This document shows positions 26,312-35,317 of a DNA stretch of 64,000 nucleotides, one piece after another. The notes below the pieces were generated by a model, which searched no databases, was not told the DNA's origin, and saw nothing but the letters and a program-made list of their open reading frames with translations. Origin of the DNA: an uncultured Bacilli bacterium (lineage in GTDB: Bacteria > Bacillota_I > Bacilli_A > RF39 > UBA660); assembly GCA_934098565.1 (NCBI GenBank), contig CAKOON010000003.1, forward strand, positions 1-64,000. Direction: 5' to 3'. A program made the translations under genes and the position numbers. Each line of letters opens with the position of its first letter. Position 1 is the first letter of the stretch.

Positions 26312-26369
26312 TTTTTAGTTGCTTTTAGAAATAATAAGTGTATAATAACAATTACCTAAGGGGGATATT

Positions 26370-26807
26370 ATGAAGATAGATAAAGAAAATTTAAAGAGAT
26401 ATGTGGCTTGTGGAGCATTGCTTTCAGTGCTTTCAGGAACTTCAGTTGGATTAGCGGTTAATTGCAAGAAGACTAATCATACAGAAGAGAAGTGTGCAAT
26501 AGCTAAAATTATGGATATACTACCACCAAAGACTTATGAAAATGGGGATTTTATTATTCCAAATAGTTCTAAGCATATGGCTAATGAAATGTATCGTGAA
26601 TATGTTAATACTTCTAAAGATATTGTTTATATTGAAAGTGGTCGTATTACTTATCCGGTTTATTTTGAAAAAATTACACCTGAATATACAACTGGTTATA
26701 AATTTGATGATATGTTTGATGGTGAGTATGGCTTAACAGCTCATTTTGCTGATGGTACATCTAAGTCATTAGTACTTGTTAAGGATAAAAAATATTGTGA
26801 TAAATAA
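26370..26807 (+). CDS. Membrane-anchored protein with CX2TXHX2EXC motif (paralogue 2)
   Basis: 145 residues preceded by AAGGGGG. A membrane helix (about 11-30) is followed by Cys32, Thr35, His37, Glu40 and Cys42 in NCKKTNHTEEKCAIAK. The remainder is about 100 residues of polar sequence with ITYPVYFEKI and YGLTAHFADGTSKSLVL, parallel to IIEPVYKVKT and YGVTTYFKDGT in paralogue 1, so these two share the whole outer domain. Each gene has its own ribosome-binding site and a 60-100 bp gap before it. Confidence 0.6.
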   Translation: MKIDKENLKRYVACGALLSVLSGTSVGLAVNCKKTNHTEEKCAIAKIMDILPPKTYENGDFIIPNSSKHMANEMYREYVNTSKDIVYIESGRITYPVYFEKITPEYTTGYKFDDMFDGEYGLTAHFADGTSKSLVLVKDKKYCDK

Positions 26808-26909
26808 GAATGCAAACTATTAATTGAGTTAATTTCTTTATGTTGATGAGTTTGATTAAAAAAAATAGTTCTGTTAATAGAATAAATAATTATTATATGG
26901 AGGTTTATA

Positions 26910-27869
26910 ATGGATATTAAAATTGATAAAGTTAAAATCGTTAGTTATAGTTCAAAGATTTTATTAGGCGCTTCTATAATTGGCTTGATTAAAATAGAAG
27001 GCATTTGTGCTAAGACTAAACATAGAGAGGAGCTATGTCCAATTACTAGATTAGAAATGTTTTTGGGCCATAATGAAGATGCGATTTCTCATCAGAAGGA
27101 CAAGATATATGACGAGTTAGCATTAGAACATGATTATGAAAATTACCCACGACTTGGTACTTTAGAACGTGAATACATTTGTTATACTGGAATTGGAAAT
27201 GATTTTAAAGAGCCAGTAAATTATGCCTGCTTTAATGCTTTAGATGATGGAGGATTCGCTTTCGTTGAAAATGATATAAACCGTGAAAGGGTTGGTACTG
27301 GCTTACTAACTGGAGATGATTATGTTCAACTTAGAGAAGCTAAAGACAAGGATGCATTAATTGTTGGCGAATATAATGATAATTATGTTTATGCATCTTC
27401 TAAAATGTATCGTCTTATTAATTCAATAAATTATATAGGACCAGTAGGCAAAAATTATCCTAATTCAGTTGTTTTAGAAGACCGTGATGGTAATAAGAAA
27501 GAAGTTGTTTCATTAAATAGTGCTTTAACGGAAGAACAAGTAGCTAAATTATTTAAGACTTATTATTTTGATGAAAATGATGGTTTCTATAAAATTGATG
27601 AAGATTTATTTGTAAATTTTATGAGAACATCATTTGTTACAAGGGAATATACTGATAAAGTTGTAAGACAAGACATGGTAGAAGACAATGGTGTTCAAAA
27701 GTTAACTGAGGCTGCTACTTGTCCAGATGGATATGTTGAGGCTGCTAATGGCATGTGTTATCGTGACGTTAATCCTTATGCTGATTTTTCGTTCTATTCA
27801 TTTAGAACAGTTTCTCGCGTAGAAACAAATGATGAAGCTTTCAAAAATGTTAGAAAATTAGTAAAATAA
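26910..27869 (+). CDS. Membrane-anchored protein with CX2TXHX2EXC motif (paralogue 3, long form)
   Basis: 319 residues preceded by GGAGG. The hydrophobic anchor is about 11-30, then Cys33, Thr36, His38, Glu41 and Cys43 (ICAKTKHREELCPITR). Unlike paralogues 1 and 2 it carries about 270 further residues with no match to them, rich in Asp, Asn and Tyr, and with a second Cys pair near the C-terminus (TCPDGYVEAANGMCYRD). The conserved N-terminal module with different outer domains suggests the motif serves export, anchoring or docking. Function unknown. Confidence 0.6.
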   Translation: MDIKIDKVKIVSYSSKILLGASIIGLIKIEGICAKTKHREELCPITRLEMFLGHNEDAISHQKDKIYDELALEHDYENYPRLGTLEREYICYTGIGNDFKEPVNYACFNALDDGGFAFVENDINRERVGTGLLTGDDYVQLREAKDKDALIVGEYNDNYVYASSKMYRLINSINYIGPVGKNYPNSVVLEDRDGNKKEVVSLNSALTEEQVAKLFKTYYFDENDGFYKIDEDLFVNFMRTSFVTREYTDKVVRQDMVEDNGVQKLTEAATCPDGYVEAANGMCYRDVNPYADFSFYSFRTVSRVETNDEAFKNVRKLVK

Positions 27870-27878
27870 ATTATGGAA

Positions 27879-27912
27879 AATTGGTACTTATTGTGGTACT
27901 GATTTTTTATTT
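27879..27912 (+). terminator. Rho-independent terminator
   Basis: AATTGGTAC pairs with GTACTGATT (two G-T pairs) around an 8-nt loop, with a T-rich tail. It ends the three-paralogue region. Confidence 0.65.
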
Positions 27913-27940
27913 TGGAGAAAAATATATCAAAAGGTTAAAT

Positions 27941-27993
27941 GTCGCTTTTAAAGCGACCACTTTTAAAACTTAATATGATATACTTAAGTGGTC
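27941..27993 (+). promoter_or_regulatory. Two overlapping inverted repeats upstream of GDPD gene
   Basis: GTCGCTTT/AAAGCGAC (27941-27957) forms one perfect repeat, and GACCACTT (27955-27962) with AAGTGGTC (27986-27993) forms another; they share three bases, so only one can form in a single RNA strand. A TATACT with an upstream TG (extended -10, 27976-27984) lies between the arms of the second. They could be operators for a regulator or a small leader switch. Confidence 0.45.
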
Positions 27994-28007
27994 TTGTGAG
28001 GAAGTTT

Positions 28008-29813
28008 ATGATTAATAAAATAAAAAATATGTTACTTTATAATATTCGAGAATTAATTATATTTCAAGGAACTTTTAAAATTACGAGTTTCTTAATTTTT
28101 ACACCGTTATTTTTAAATCTTTTTAATGTAATTATGCGAATTACGGGGTATGATTATTTGACTTTAGAAAATATTTCTAGGTTTCTTTTTAATCCTTTAG
28201 TACTTATTATGCTTATATTATTAGTACTTTTTATGATGGTTTATACTTTCTTTGATTTAAGTACGATAATAATTATCTTAGATGCTTCATATCAAGAGAA
28301 AAGAGTTGAACTTAGAGAAGTTTTAGGCCTTTCTTTAAGAAAATCAATAGAAGTTTTTAAGATAAAGAATATTCCTTTAGCGTTTATGATTCTATTTTTG
28401 ATACCTTTCTTAAATATTGGGGTAGTATCAGGGTTTATATCTTCTATTAAGGTGCCAGAGTTTATTATGGATTATATTAATGGGAATATCTTATTTATGA
28501 GTATTTTCTGGGTAGTATTTATATTTCTAGGTCTTCTTCTTCTTAGATGGTTGTACGCTATTCATTATTATGTTTTAGAGAATTGTGATTTTAAAGAAGC
28601 AAGATTAAGAAGTATTAATCTAGGGAAGAAGAGATATCTAATTGACTTAGGAAAGCTAATTTTATTTCAAGGAATAGGATATCTTATATACATCGTATTT
28701 GTTTTAATAGGAATGGCACTCATCTACCTAATTTATAAGTTACTAAGTAAAATCTTAATAATTAGTAGTGTTTTTATTACTATTATTGCTTTGTTTTTAG
28801 CGCTTTCTTTGATTTTGTTTGCCTCTTTATCAACGCCTCTTTGTTATGCGGTTTTAAGTATAATGTATTATCAAAAGAAAGATAAAAAAGGAGAAATAAT
28901 TAGACATATTAAGTTTAATAAGAAAAAAAGAGTAGTTATTCCTACAAAGAGATGGCAACATTTTAAAGTGTCTTTAGGACTCATAGTAATTATTACAGGA
29001 AGTGTTTTTACTTATGGAATAGTTACTAATAAGTATAATTTTAATATTGAGTATATTAAAAATACAGAGATAACGGCACATCGAGGAGATACTTCTTTAT
29101 ATCCGGAGAATACTATTGAGGCTTTTAAGATGGCAGCAGAAAAACAAACTGACTGGATTGAATTAGATGTTCAAGAGACTAAAGATAAGAAAGTTGTTGT
29201 AAGTCATGATGCTAATTTAAAGAGAGTAGCAGGTATTGATAGAAATATTTATGATATGAATTATGATGAAGTAAAGAAAGTTATACTTAAAGAGATAGGT
29301 AATGTTAAAATACCTACTTTAGAAGAGGTTTTAAAATGGATGATTTTAACTAATGTGAAGTTAAATATTGAGTTAAAACCTTATGGTGATGATGATTCGT
29401 TAGTAAAGAATACTGTAGATTTGATTGAAAAATATCATTTAGAAGAGCGGGTAGTACTTTCTTCTAGTAAGTATAGTATTTTAGAAAATATAAAAAATAT
29501 TAATAACAAAATACAAACAGCATATATAATGAGTATTGCTTATGGAGATTTATTGAAGTTAGATAAAGCTGATAATTTTAGTATTGAGTCATCTATGATT
29601 AACTCTTCTTTGGTAAAGAAAATTCACAACGATGGGAAAGAAATATATGCTTGGACAGTTGATAGTAAAGATAATATTAATAAGATGTTGGATTTAAATG
29701 TTGATAATATTATTACAGATGATGTAGAATTAACTTATAAGTTATTATTTGCTAGTAAGAGTAGTAATTTAGTAGCGGTTTATCTTAAATGGATAGAAAG
29801 AATATTTAGATAG
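28008..29813 (+). CDS. Membrane glycerophosphodiester phosphodiesterase
   Basis: 601 residues from ATG 28008 (GAGGAAG upstream). The first about 330 residues hold multiple membrane helices of the GDPD-associated membrane domain; the C-terminal part is a GDPD catalytic barrel: ITAHRGDTSLYPENTIEAF with the catalytic His and Arg-Gly, WIELDVQETKDKKVVVSHDANLKR with the metal-binding Glu/Asp and second His, and VDNIITDDV at the end. It cleaves glycerophosphodiesters (from lipids or teichoic acids) to glycerol-3-phosphate and an alcohol. The next gene follows by one base. Confidence 0.88.
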   Translation: MINKIKNMLLYNIRELIIFQGTFKITSFLIFTPLFLNLFNVIMRITGYDYLTLENISRFLFNPLVLIMLILLVLFMMVYTFFDLSTIIIILDASYQEKRVELREVLGLSLRKSIEVFKIKNIPLAFMILFLIPFLNIGVVSGFISSIKVPEFIMDYINGNILFMSIFWVVFIFLGLLLLRWLYAIHYYVLENCDFKEARLRSINLGKKRYLIDLGKLILFQGIGYLIYIVFVLIGMALIYLIYKLLSKILIISSVFITIIALFLALSLILFASLSTPLCYAVLSIMYYQKKDKKGEIIRHIKFNKKKRVVIPTKRWQHFKVSLGLIVIITGSVFTYGIVTNKYNFNIEYIKNTEITAHRGDTSLYPENTIEAFKMAAEKQTDWIELDVQETKDKKVVVSHDANLKRVAGIDRNIYDMNYDEVKKVILKEIGNVKIPTLEEVLKWMILTNVKLNIELKPYGDDDSLVKNTVDLIEKYHLEERVVLSSSKYSILENIKNINNKIQTAYIMSIAYGDLLKLDKADNFSIESSMINSSLVKKIHNDGKEIYAWTVDSKDNINKMLDLNVDNIITDDVELTYKLLFASKSSNLVAVYLKWIERIFR

Positions 29814-29814
29814 T

Positions 29815-31443
29815 ATGAAAAAATTAAATAACAAATGGAAATATGGTATATTGGTGGTTTTTTTCTTAGTTTTAGCTAATTTAGAGTTTTTGGTTCGAAA
29901 AGATTTAATTTATGGTCATGATATATATTTTCATTTGGCAAGAATAAAAGGTATCAGTGATAGTATTAAAGCAGGGACTATTCCAGCTTTGATATATCCT
30001 GGTTATTTAAGTGGGTATGGATATCCAAATGGGGTGTTTTATGCGGATATATTTCTTTATTTGCCGGCTTTATTAGTCTATTTGGGCTTAAATATTAATA
30101 TTGCTTATAAGATAATGATGATTTTGATAAATATAGGTATTTTTGGTAGTATGTATTATGCTATGAAAAAGATTGCTAAAAATAAATATACCGCGTTGAT
30201 AGTGAGTTTAATGTATTTGATGAGTTCATATAAATTCTGTGATATGTTTTTAAGAGCTGCATTAGGTGAGACTTTAGCGTTTATGTTCTTTCCTTTATTT
30301 ATCTTGGGACTTTATAGTATTTTTTATGGGGATAAGAAGAATTGGTACTACTTTACTATTGGATTAATTGGGATTTGCTTTTCGCATAATTTAAGTTTAC
30401 TTATGTGCTTAATGGTCACGATATTGGTATTTTTTCTAAATATTAAAGAAGTTTTCAAAGATAAAGAACGTTTTAGAAAGTTAATGATCGGAGGAATCTT
30501 AGCAATCTTAATATGTTTATCTTTTATTGGTCCAATGGTGGAGATGATGGTTTCTGATAAGTTTAGCTATAGCACTTTACTTGGAAGTGATATGGTGGTA
30601 AAAAGGGCCGCTAATCCTTTATATGCGATTATAGCGATTCCAAGTGGGGCTAGTCCATGGCAACCTATGGGGATTGGACTTGGTTTTATCTTTTTATTAG
30701 TCTATTTAAGAAAAGTAATGATTAAAGATAAGAAAGATAATAAATTTAGTAGAGATATGTTATTCTTAGGACTTGTATTTTTAGTTTTAAGTACTTCTAT
30801 ATTTCCTTGGAATCTAGTTAAGAATTTCTTAGGAATTATTCAGTTTCCATGGCGTTTTTATATGTTAGTAACTATTTTATTATTGGTAGGATTTGGCATA
30901 AAGATTAGTAATTATAAGAATTTAAATAAAAAGATATTTACAATAGTAGTAAGTGCTTTTATGATAGTGACTTTCTTAATAGGAAGTGTATATCATTTAC
31001 GTTTTAATGGATTAGATGATAATAAAGAGTATTGGATTAGTCAAGGAGAGTATGTTCCAGATGATGTGGATTTGGAATATTTAAAGACAAGGGGAGATAT
31101 TATAACTTCTAATGAAGATGTGAAGACAACCTTTGAAAGAAGAGGAATAAATCTGGAGATAAGTTATAGTGATAATAATAGTGGTAATAATAGTGGTAAT
31201 ACTTATTTAGAGTTACCTTTAGTTTATTATAAAGGGTATGTGGCTAAAGAAGATAATAATACTTTAAAAGTAATAAAAGGGGATAATGGGTTAGTTAGAG
31301 TTTACCTAAATAATAGTGAAGGGAATATTAAAGTTTATTATGGTTTTACTAAAGTAAGAATAGTATGTTTAATTATATCTGTTATTGCTTTAGGAGGGTT
31401 TATTATTATAATAAAGAATCAAAATAAAAATTATTTGATATAA
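29815..31443 (+). CDS. Multi-pass membrane protein, GT-C/PTPS-related
   Basis: 542 residues with about a dozen hydrophobic helices. The first loop GHDIYFHLARIKGISDSIKAG and the following PGYLSGYGYPNGVFY match the 6-pyruvoyl-tetrahydropterin synthase-related (PF10131-type) membrane family, which has the look of GT-C glycosyltransferases with an acidic DXXXH motif after the first helix. A lipid-linked sugar donor substrate is therefore possible. A polar outer domain (about 400-510) with Asn/Gly repeats precedes the last helix. Translated directly after the GDPD gene, suggesting a shared envelope role. Confidence 0.65.
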   Translation: MKKLNNKWKYGILVVFFLVLANLEFLVRKDLIYGHDIYFHLARIKGISDSIKAGTIPALIYPGYLSGYGYPNGVFYADIFLYLPALLVYLGLNINIAYKIMMILINIGIFGSMYYAMKKIAKNKYTALIVSLMYLMSSYKFCDMFLRAALGETLAFMFFPLFILGLYSIFYGDKKNWYYFTIGLIGICFSHNLSLLMCLMVTILVFFLNIKEVFKDKERFRKLMIGGILAILICLSFIGPMVEMMVSDKFSYSTLLGSDMVVKRAANPLYAIIAIPSGASPWQPMGIGLGFIFLLVYLRKVMIKDKKDNKFSRDMLFLGLVFLVLSTSIFPWNLVKNFLGIIQFPWRFYMLVTILLLVGFGIKISNYKNLNKKIFTIVVSAFMIVTFLIGSVYHLRFNGLDDNKEYWISQGEYVPDDVDLEYLKTRGDIITSNEDVKTTFERRGINLEISYSDNNSGNNSGNTYLELPLVYYKGYVAKEDNNTLKVIKGDNGLVRVYLNNSEGNIKVYYGFTKVRIVCLIISVIALGGFIIIIKNQNKNYLI

Positions 31444-31470
31444 TCTTAAGTATTGACTGGATGTGATTAG

Positions 31471-33381
31471 ATGAAATATGTTATAAAGAATGGGGCTGTT
31501 AGTATAAACGGAGAAACCATTTTAGAAAGTATTAACTTAGAGATAAATGAGAAAAGTCATATTGGTATTGTAGGAAAGAATGGGGCTGGAAAGACTACTT
31601 TACTTCAGTGTATTATTGATAATAGTCTTTTAGAAGAGGGGACTGATGATACTTCTTTTCAAGTTATTAAACAGGGTAATCCTAGTATTGGGTATTTAAG
31701 ACAGATTGAACTTAATGATAATAATACGATGTTAGAAGAGGTAAGAAAACCTTTTAGAGATATTATTAAGATAGAGGATAGACTAGAAGAGTTAGTTAGA
31801 GAAATGAATACTAAGGATGATATTAAACTTGTAGAAGAATATACGTCTTTAGAAGAGAAATTTCAGAATATGGGTGGTTATACCTATAGAAAAGAGTATG
31901 AAATCTTAATTAAGAAGTTTGGGTTTAAAGATAGTGATAAGTTTAAGTATTTAAAAGAATTCTCGGGAGGAGAGAAGACCAAGATAGCTTTTATAAAGAT
32001 GTTACTTAATAAACCGGATATATTATTACTTGATGAACCTACTAATCACTTAGATATAGATACGGTAGAATGGTTAGAAGAGTATCTAAAGAGTTATAAA
32101 AAAGCAATAGTAGTAGTATCTCATGATAGGATGTTTATTAATAATATAGTTGATACTATCTATGATATTAGTTACGGAGCTTTAACGAAATACAGTGGTA
32201 ATTATGATTATTATGAGAAACAGAAACAATTAAATTATGAGAAAGCTTTAAAAGACTATGAGTTTCAAAGAAAGGAAATAGAAAGACTTACAAGAATATA
32301 TGAACGTTTTAGAAGTAAACCTTCTAAAGCAAAGATGGCTATGTCAAGGTTACATCAATTAGAAAAGATGGATATATTAGAAAGACCTAATAAGATTGAG
32401 GCCATTACTTTTAAGACTAATATGGATAATATAGTTATGCCTAGCCGAGATATTTTTATCTTAGATAATTTAGGTGTTGGGTATGATAGAGTTCTTTATA
32501 AGCTTAATTTATATATAAGACGGGGGGATAAATTAGGAATTATAGGGCCTAATGGATTAGGAAAATCTACGATTTTAAAGACTTTAGTAGGACTAATTCC
32601 TAGTTTAAGAGGAAGCTTCACAGTTGGTCATAATGTTAGTATTGGTTATTTTGATCAGAATTTAGCTATGTTAGATGAAAAACATACGGTCTTAGAGGAG
32701 TTTATGGCAAAGTTTCCTAAAGTTTCAGAGTATGAAGCCAGGTGTAGTTTGGGTTCTTTCTTATTTAAGGGAGATGATGTCTTAAAGAAAATAGAGGTAT
32801 TATCTGGTGGCGAAAGGGTTAGACTACAGTTATGTAAGATTTTATATACGAAACCAAATGTCTTAATCTTAGATGAACCTACTAATCATTTAGATATTGT
32901 AGGAAGAGAATATTTAGAGAGTATTCTAAGTGAATATCAAGGAACGGTTTTATTTGTATCGCATGATAGATATTTTATAAGTAAGGTTGCTACTTCTTTA
33001 CTTGTTTTAGCTAAAGATAATTATCACTTATTTAAGGGGAATTATAAAGAGTATTTGGAGAGTCTTAAAGGTCAAAATATAGATAATAATACTAGTAAGA
33101 ATATAGATGATTATAGTAAAAATAAATACGATGTCTTGACTGAACCAAAGAAAAAGGTAAATACTTATAATCTTGGTAAAGAGATTAATAAGTTGGAAAG
33201 AGAGATAAAAAAATCGGAAGAGAGGATTAAATCTTTAGAGGAATCTCTTTATTTAGAAGAAGTTTATGGTGATTATGATAAGCTAAATCAAGTTAATAAT
33301 GAAATCAAAGAAGATAAAGAGAAATTAGAAGCCTTAAACAATAAGTGGCTAGAATTGATGGAAAAAAATGATAGCAATTAA
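31471..33381 (+). CDS. ABC-F family ATPase
   Basis: 636 residues with two ABC domains and no membrane segment: first Walker A GKNGAGKTT and signature FSGGEKTKI with Walker B ILLLDEPTNHLD; a charged linker (KPSKAKMAMSRLHQLEKMD); second Walker A GPNGLGKST, signature LSGGERVRLQL and Walker B VLILDEPTNHLD; then a C-terminal coiled coil (about 570-636). ABC-F proteins act on the ribosome, resolving stalled translation or protecting against antibiotics. The YdiF/Uup-like layout suggests a housekeeping translation factor rather than a resistance protein, but this cannot be settled from sequence alone. Confidence 0.88.
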   Translation: MKYVIKNGAVSINGETILESINLEINEKSHIGIVGKNGAGKTTLLQCIIDNSLLEEGTDDTSFQVIKQGNPSIGYLRQIELNDNNTMLEEVRKPFRDIIKIEDRLEELVREMNTKDDIKLVEEYTSLEEKFQNMGGYTYRKEYEILIKKFGFKDSDKFKYLKEFSGGEKTKIAFIKMLLNKPDILLLDEPTNHLDIDTVEWLEEYLKSYKKAIVVVSHDRMFINNIVDTIYDISYGALTKYSGNYDYYEKQKQLNYEKALKDYEFQRKEIERLTRIYERFRSKPSKAKMAMSRLHQLEKMDILERPNKIEAITFKTNMDNIVMPSRDIFILDNLGVGYDRVLYKLNLYIRRGDKLGIIGPNGLGKSTILKTLVGLIPSLRGSFTVGHNVSIGYFDQNLAMLDEKHTVLEEFMAKFPKVSEYEARCSLGSFLFKGDDVLKKIEVLSGGERVRLQLCKILYTKPNVLILDEPTNHLDIVGREYLESILSEYQGTVLFVSHDRYFISKVATSLLVLAKDNYHLFKGNYKEYLESLKGQNIDNNTSKNIDDYSKNKYDVLTEPKKKVNTYNLGKEINKLEREIKKSEERIKSLEESLYLEEVYGDYDKLNQVNNEIKEDKEKLEALNNKWLELMEKNDSN

Positions 33382-33532
33382 TGAATGAGCGTTATATTAG
33401 TTTAATTATTTAAGGTGTCGTTTTAAATGATAAAAAAAATAAAATTCAAGAGAGTGTAAAGTATCTTAAATTTTAGTAAATAAAAATAAAAAATCATGGT
33501 AGAATAAATATTAGAATAGAAGGAGAATATTT

Positions 33533-34321
33533 ATGTTAAATTATGATTTTAAAGATAAAGTAGTTCTTATTACGGGAGCTGGTAGTGGCATTGGTGAAGA
33601 ATGTGCAAAAAGTTTTAGTAAATGTGGCGCTAAGGTGGTTCTTTGTGATAATAAAGAAGATAGAGTTCGTAAGGTAAAGGAAGAACTTGCAGAAAATGGT
33701 GGTACTGTTTTAGGATGTAAGGTTGATGTTACTGATTATCATATGATTGAAAAGTTAGTTAATTTTACGGTGGAAAAGTTAGGCCGTATCGATATAGTTG
33801 TTAATTCAGCAGGAATTTGTAAACTTATGCCAATTGATGAAATGGCGATTGAGACAGTTGATGCCTTAATAGATATCAACTTAAAGGGAACTGTTTATAT
33901 GTGTAAGGCTTTAACGCCAATTATGAAGAAACAAAATGCAGGAAAGATTATTAACATGTCAAGTATAGCCGGCCGGATTTGCAATAGTGGTTCAAATGTA
34001 TATGCCACAACTAAAGCTGGAATTATGGCAATAACAAGTAGTATGGCTAGGGAACTTGCTCCTTATAATGTAAATGTTAATTCGATTTTACCTGGAATTG
34101 TTCGTACTAATATGTGGGAAGGCATTTTAGATGATTTTACAAAGAAAGATGATAGTATTAGAGAACAAACTTTTAAACAATCAACTGATGCTATTCCGCT
34201 TAAAAGACCACAGACAGTAGAAGATATTGCTAATATGGTTTTATACTTAGCTAGTGATTTGGCAAAGAATATTACAGCTCAAAATATAGCCGTTGATGGT
34301 GGATATACTTTTGATTTATAG
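33533..34321 (+). CDS. Short-chain dehydrogenase/reductase (FabG-like)
   Basis: 262 residues behind AGAAGGAG. Rossmann motif TGAGSGIGEE, CDN at the end of the second strand (NAD(H) preference is suggested by the Asp), NSAG, catalytic Ser in MSSIAGR and YATTK, and a C-terminal VDGGYTFDL. This is the classical 3-oxoacyl reductase-like SDR group, which reduces or oxidises a carbonyl/alcohol with NAD(P). The substrate is not predictable. Monocistronic. Confidence 0.88.
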   Translation: MLNYDFKDKVVLITGAGSGIGEECAKSFSKCGAKVVLCDNKEDRVRKVKEELAENGGTVLGCKVDVTDYHMIEKLVNFTVEKLGRIDIVVNSAGICKLMPIDEMAIETVDALIDINLKGTVYMCKALTPIMKKQNAGKIINMSSIAGRICNSGSNVYATTKAGIMAITSSMARELAPYNVNVNSILPGIVRTNMWEGILDDFTKKDDSIREQTFKQSTDAIPLKRPQTVEDIANMVLYLASDLAKNITAQNIAVDGGYTFDL

Positions 34322-34346
34322 GTACTAGAAATAGTATCTTTTTTTT
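34321..34346. terminator. Terminator between convergent genes
   Basis: GGTACTA and TAGTATC pair around a GAAA tetraloop and are followed by T8. The hairpin starts at the SDR stop codon and abuts the convergent gene's 3' end. Confidence 0.75.
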
Positions 34347-34819
34347 CACCAGATTATTTTTACTAACCATGTAATGATTGGGCTACTAGTAAAATAAATT
34401 AAAGTTATAAAAGATAGGTAAATAATTAAAAATAAAGTATCAGTTAGAAGGCCTTCTAAATGCCAGAAATTAAGTAAGTAATCAATAAAACCTAATAAGT
34501 AAAGATAGATAAGATTAATTCCTAATAAAATAAATAATGTAATAAAAGTTAAGAAAAACCATTCTAAATAGTTGGGATAAGTATTTAAAACGCTGATGAA
34601 ATAACTAAAGTAAGCTGGAATTATAGTAATTAATAAAGCCTGGGGATAGTTTTTAGTACGAATGTAGTCTTTAACCTTAAAGGAAAAAGGAAGCCAAAAC
34701 AACAATGGAGTAATAATATATCCATATAATTTAATCCATAAAAGATAGAAAAGAAAATAAATAATAATTGACACGATATTCACCAATTTTATTGTATAAA
34801 ATAAGTTAGAGGAAAGCAA
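34346..34819 (-). CDS. Small multi-pass membrane protein
   Basis: Up to 157 residues on the - strand, almost wholly hydrophobic, with about five membrane helices separated by short polar loops (FKVKDYIRTKNYP, NTYPNYLEW). The longest frame begins with TTG at 34819; a downstream GTG or later start is possible since no clear ribosome-binding site precedes it. I do not recognise the family. Convergent with the SDR gene. Confidence 0.5.
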   Translation of the reverse strand: MLSSNLFYTIKLVNIVSIIIYFLFYLLWIKLYGYIITPLLFWLPFSFKVKDYIRTKNYPQALLITIIPAYFSYFISVLNTYPNYLEWFFLTFITLFILLGINLIYLYLLGFIDYLLNFWHLEGLLTDTLFLIIYLSFITLIYFTSSPIITWLVKIIW

Positions 34820-34883
34820 TTAAAAATAATTGACTTTAGTTATAAAGTGTAATATTCTAATGCTACTAAAGAGGAGACTTATA

Positions 34884-35317
34884 ATGGCAATAATAAGAGT
34901 AGACAGCATAAGTGATATAAACATTCCTGAAACGTTGGTAAATCAAGAAAGCTTATGCCTAATGATGTTCATATGGGAAATTTGTTGTTTAATGGGTCTT
35001 TATATATGTTAGATTTTGATTTGTTTACTATAGATAGTGGTGTTGATTCGGATAAACTTTATATGCGAATAACTTATCAAGTTTGGCACCAAGTTTTAAG
35101 AACTATTTTGTGGTATGATAAATATGATTTGTATACTACTTTGAATCAACTAAGGATTAGTGATTTTAATTTGGTTGCTTTACAATATGGTATAATGGAT
35201 ATTACAAGTAGTATTGAGGTCTTTAAGAAGAGTCTGTTTACTTCTTTAGAGGTTACAGATGATGTTACTCTTGAAGAGGTTGATAAAGCATTAAGGAGAA
35301 GGAAAAATGGATATTAA
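34884..35317 (+). pseudogene. Kinase-fold protein with internal deletion
   Basis: A good GAGGAG site precedes ATG 34884 and about 20 residues (MAIIRVDSISDINIPETLVN). The frame then shifts into PNDVHMGNLLFNGSLYMLDFDLF, which is the catalytic loop and metal-binding Asp segment of a small kinase-fold protein, and continues to 35317. The roughly 150 residues between N-terminus and catalytic loop are gone and the halves are out of frame (junction near 34950), so a deletion is the likely cause. The catalytic loop resembles that of the intact protein at 17066. Confidence 0.7.

Noticed and set aside
31471..33381. Antibiotic resistance ABC-F
   Set aside because: Nothing in the sequence (linker features, leader attenuator) points to a resistance subclass; a housekeeping translation factor is more economical.
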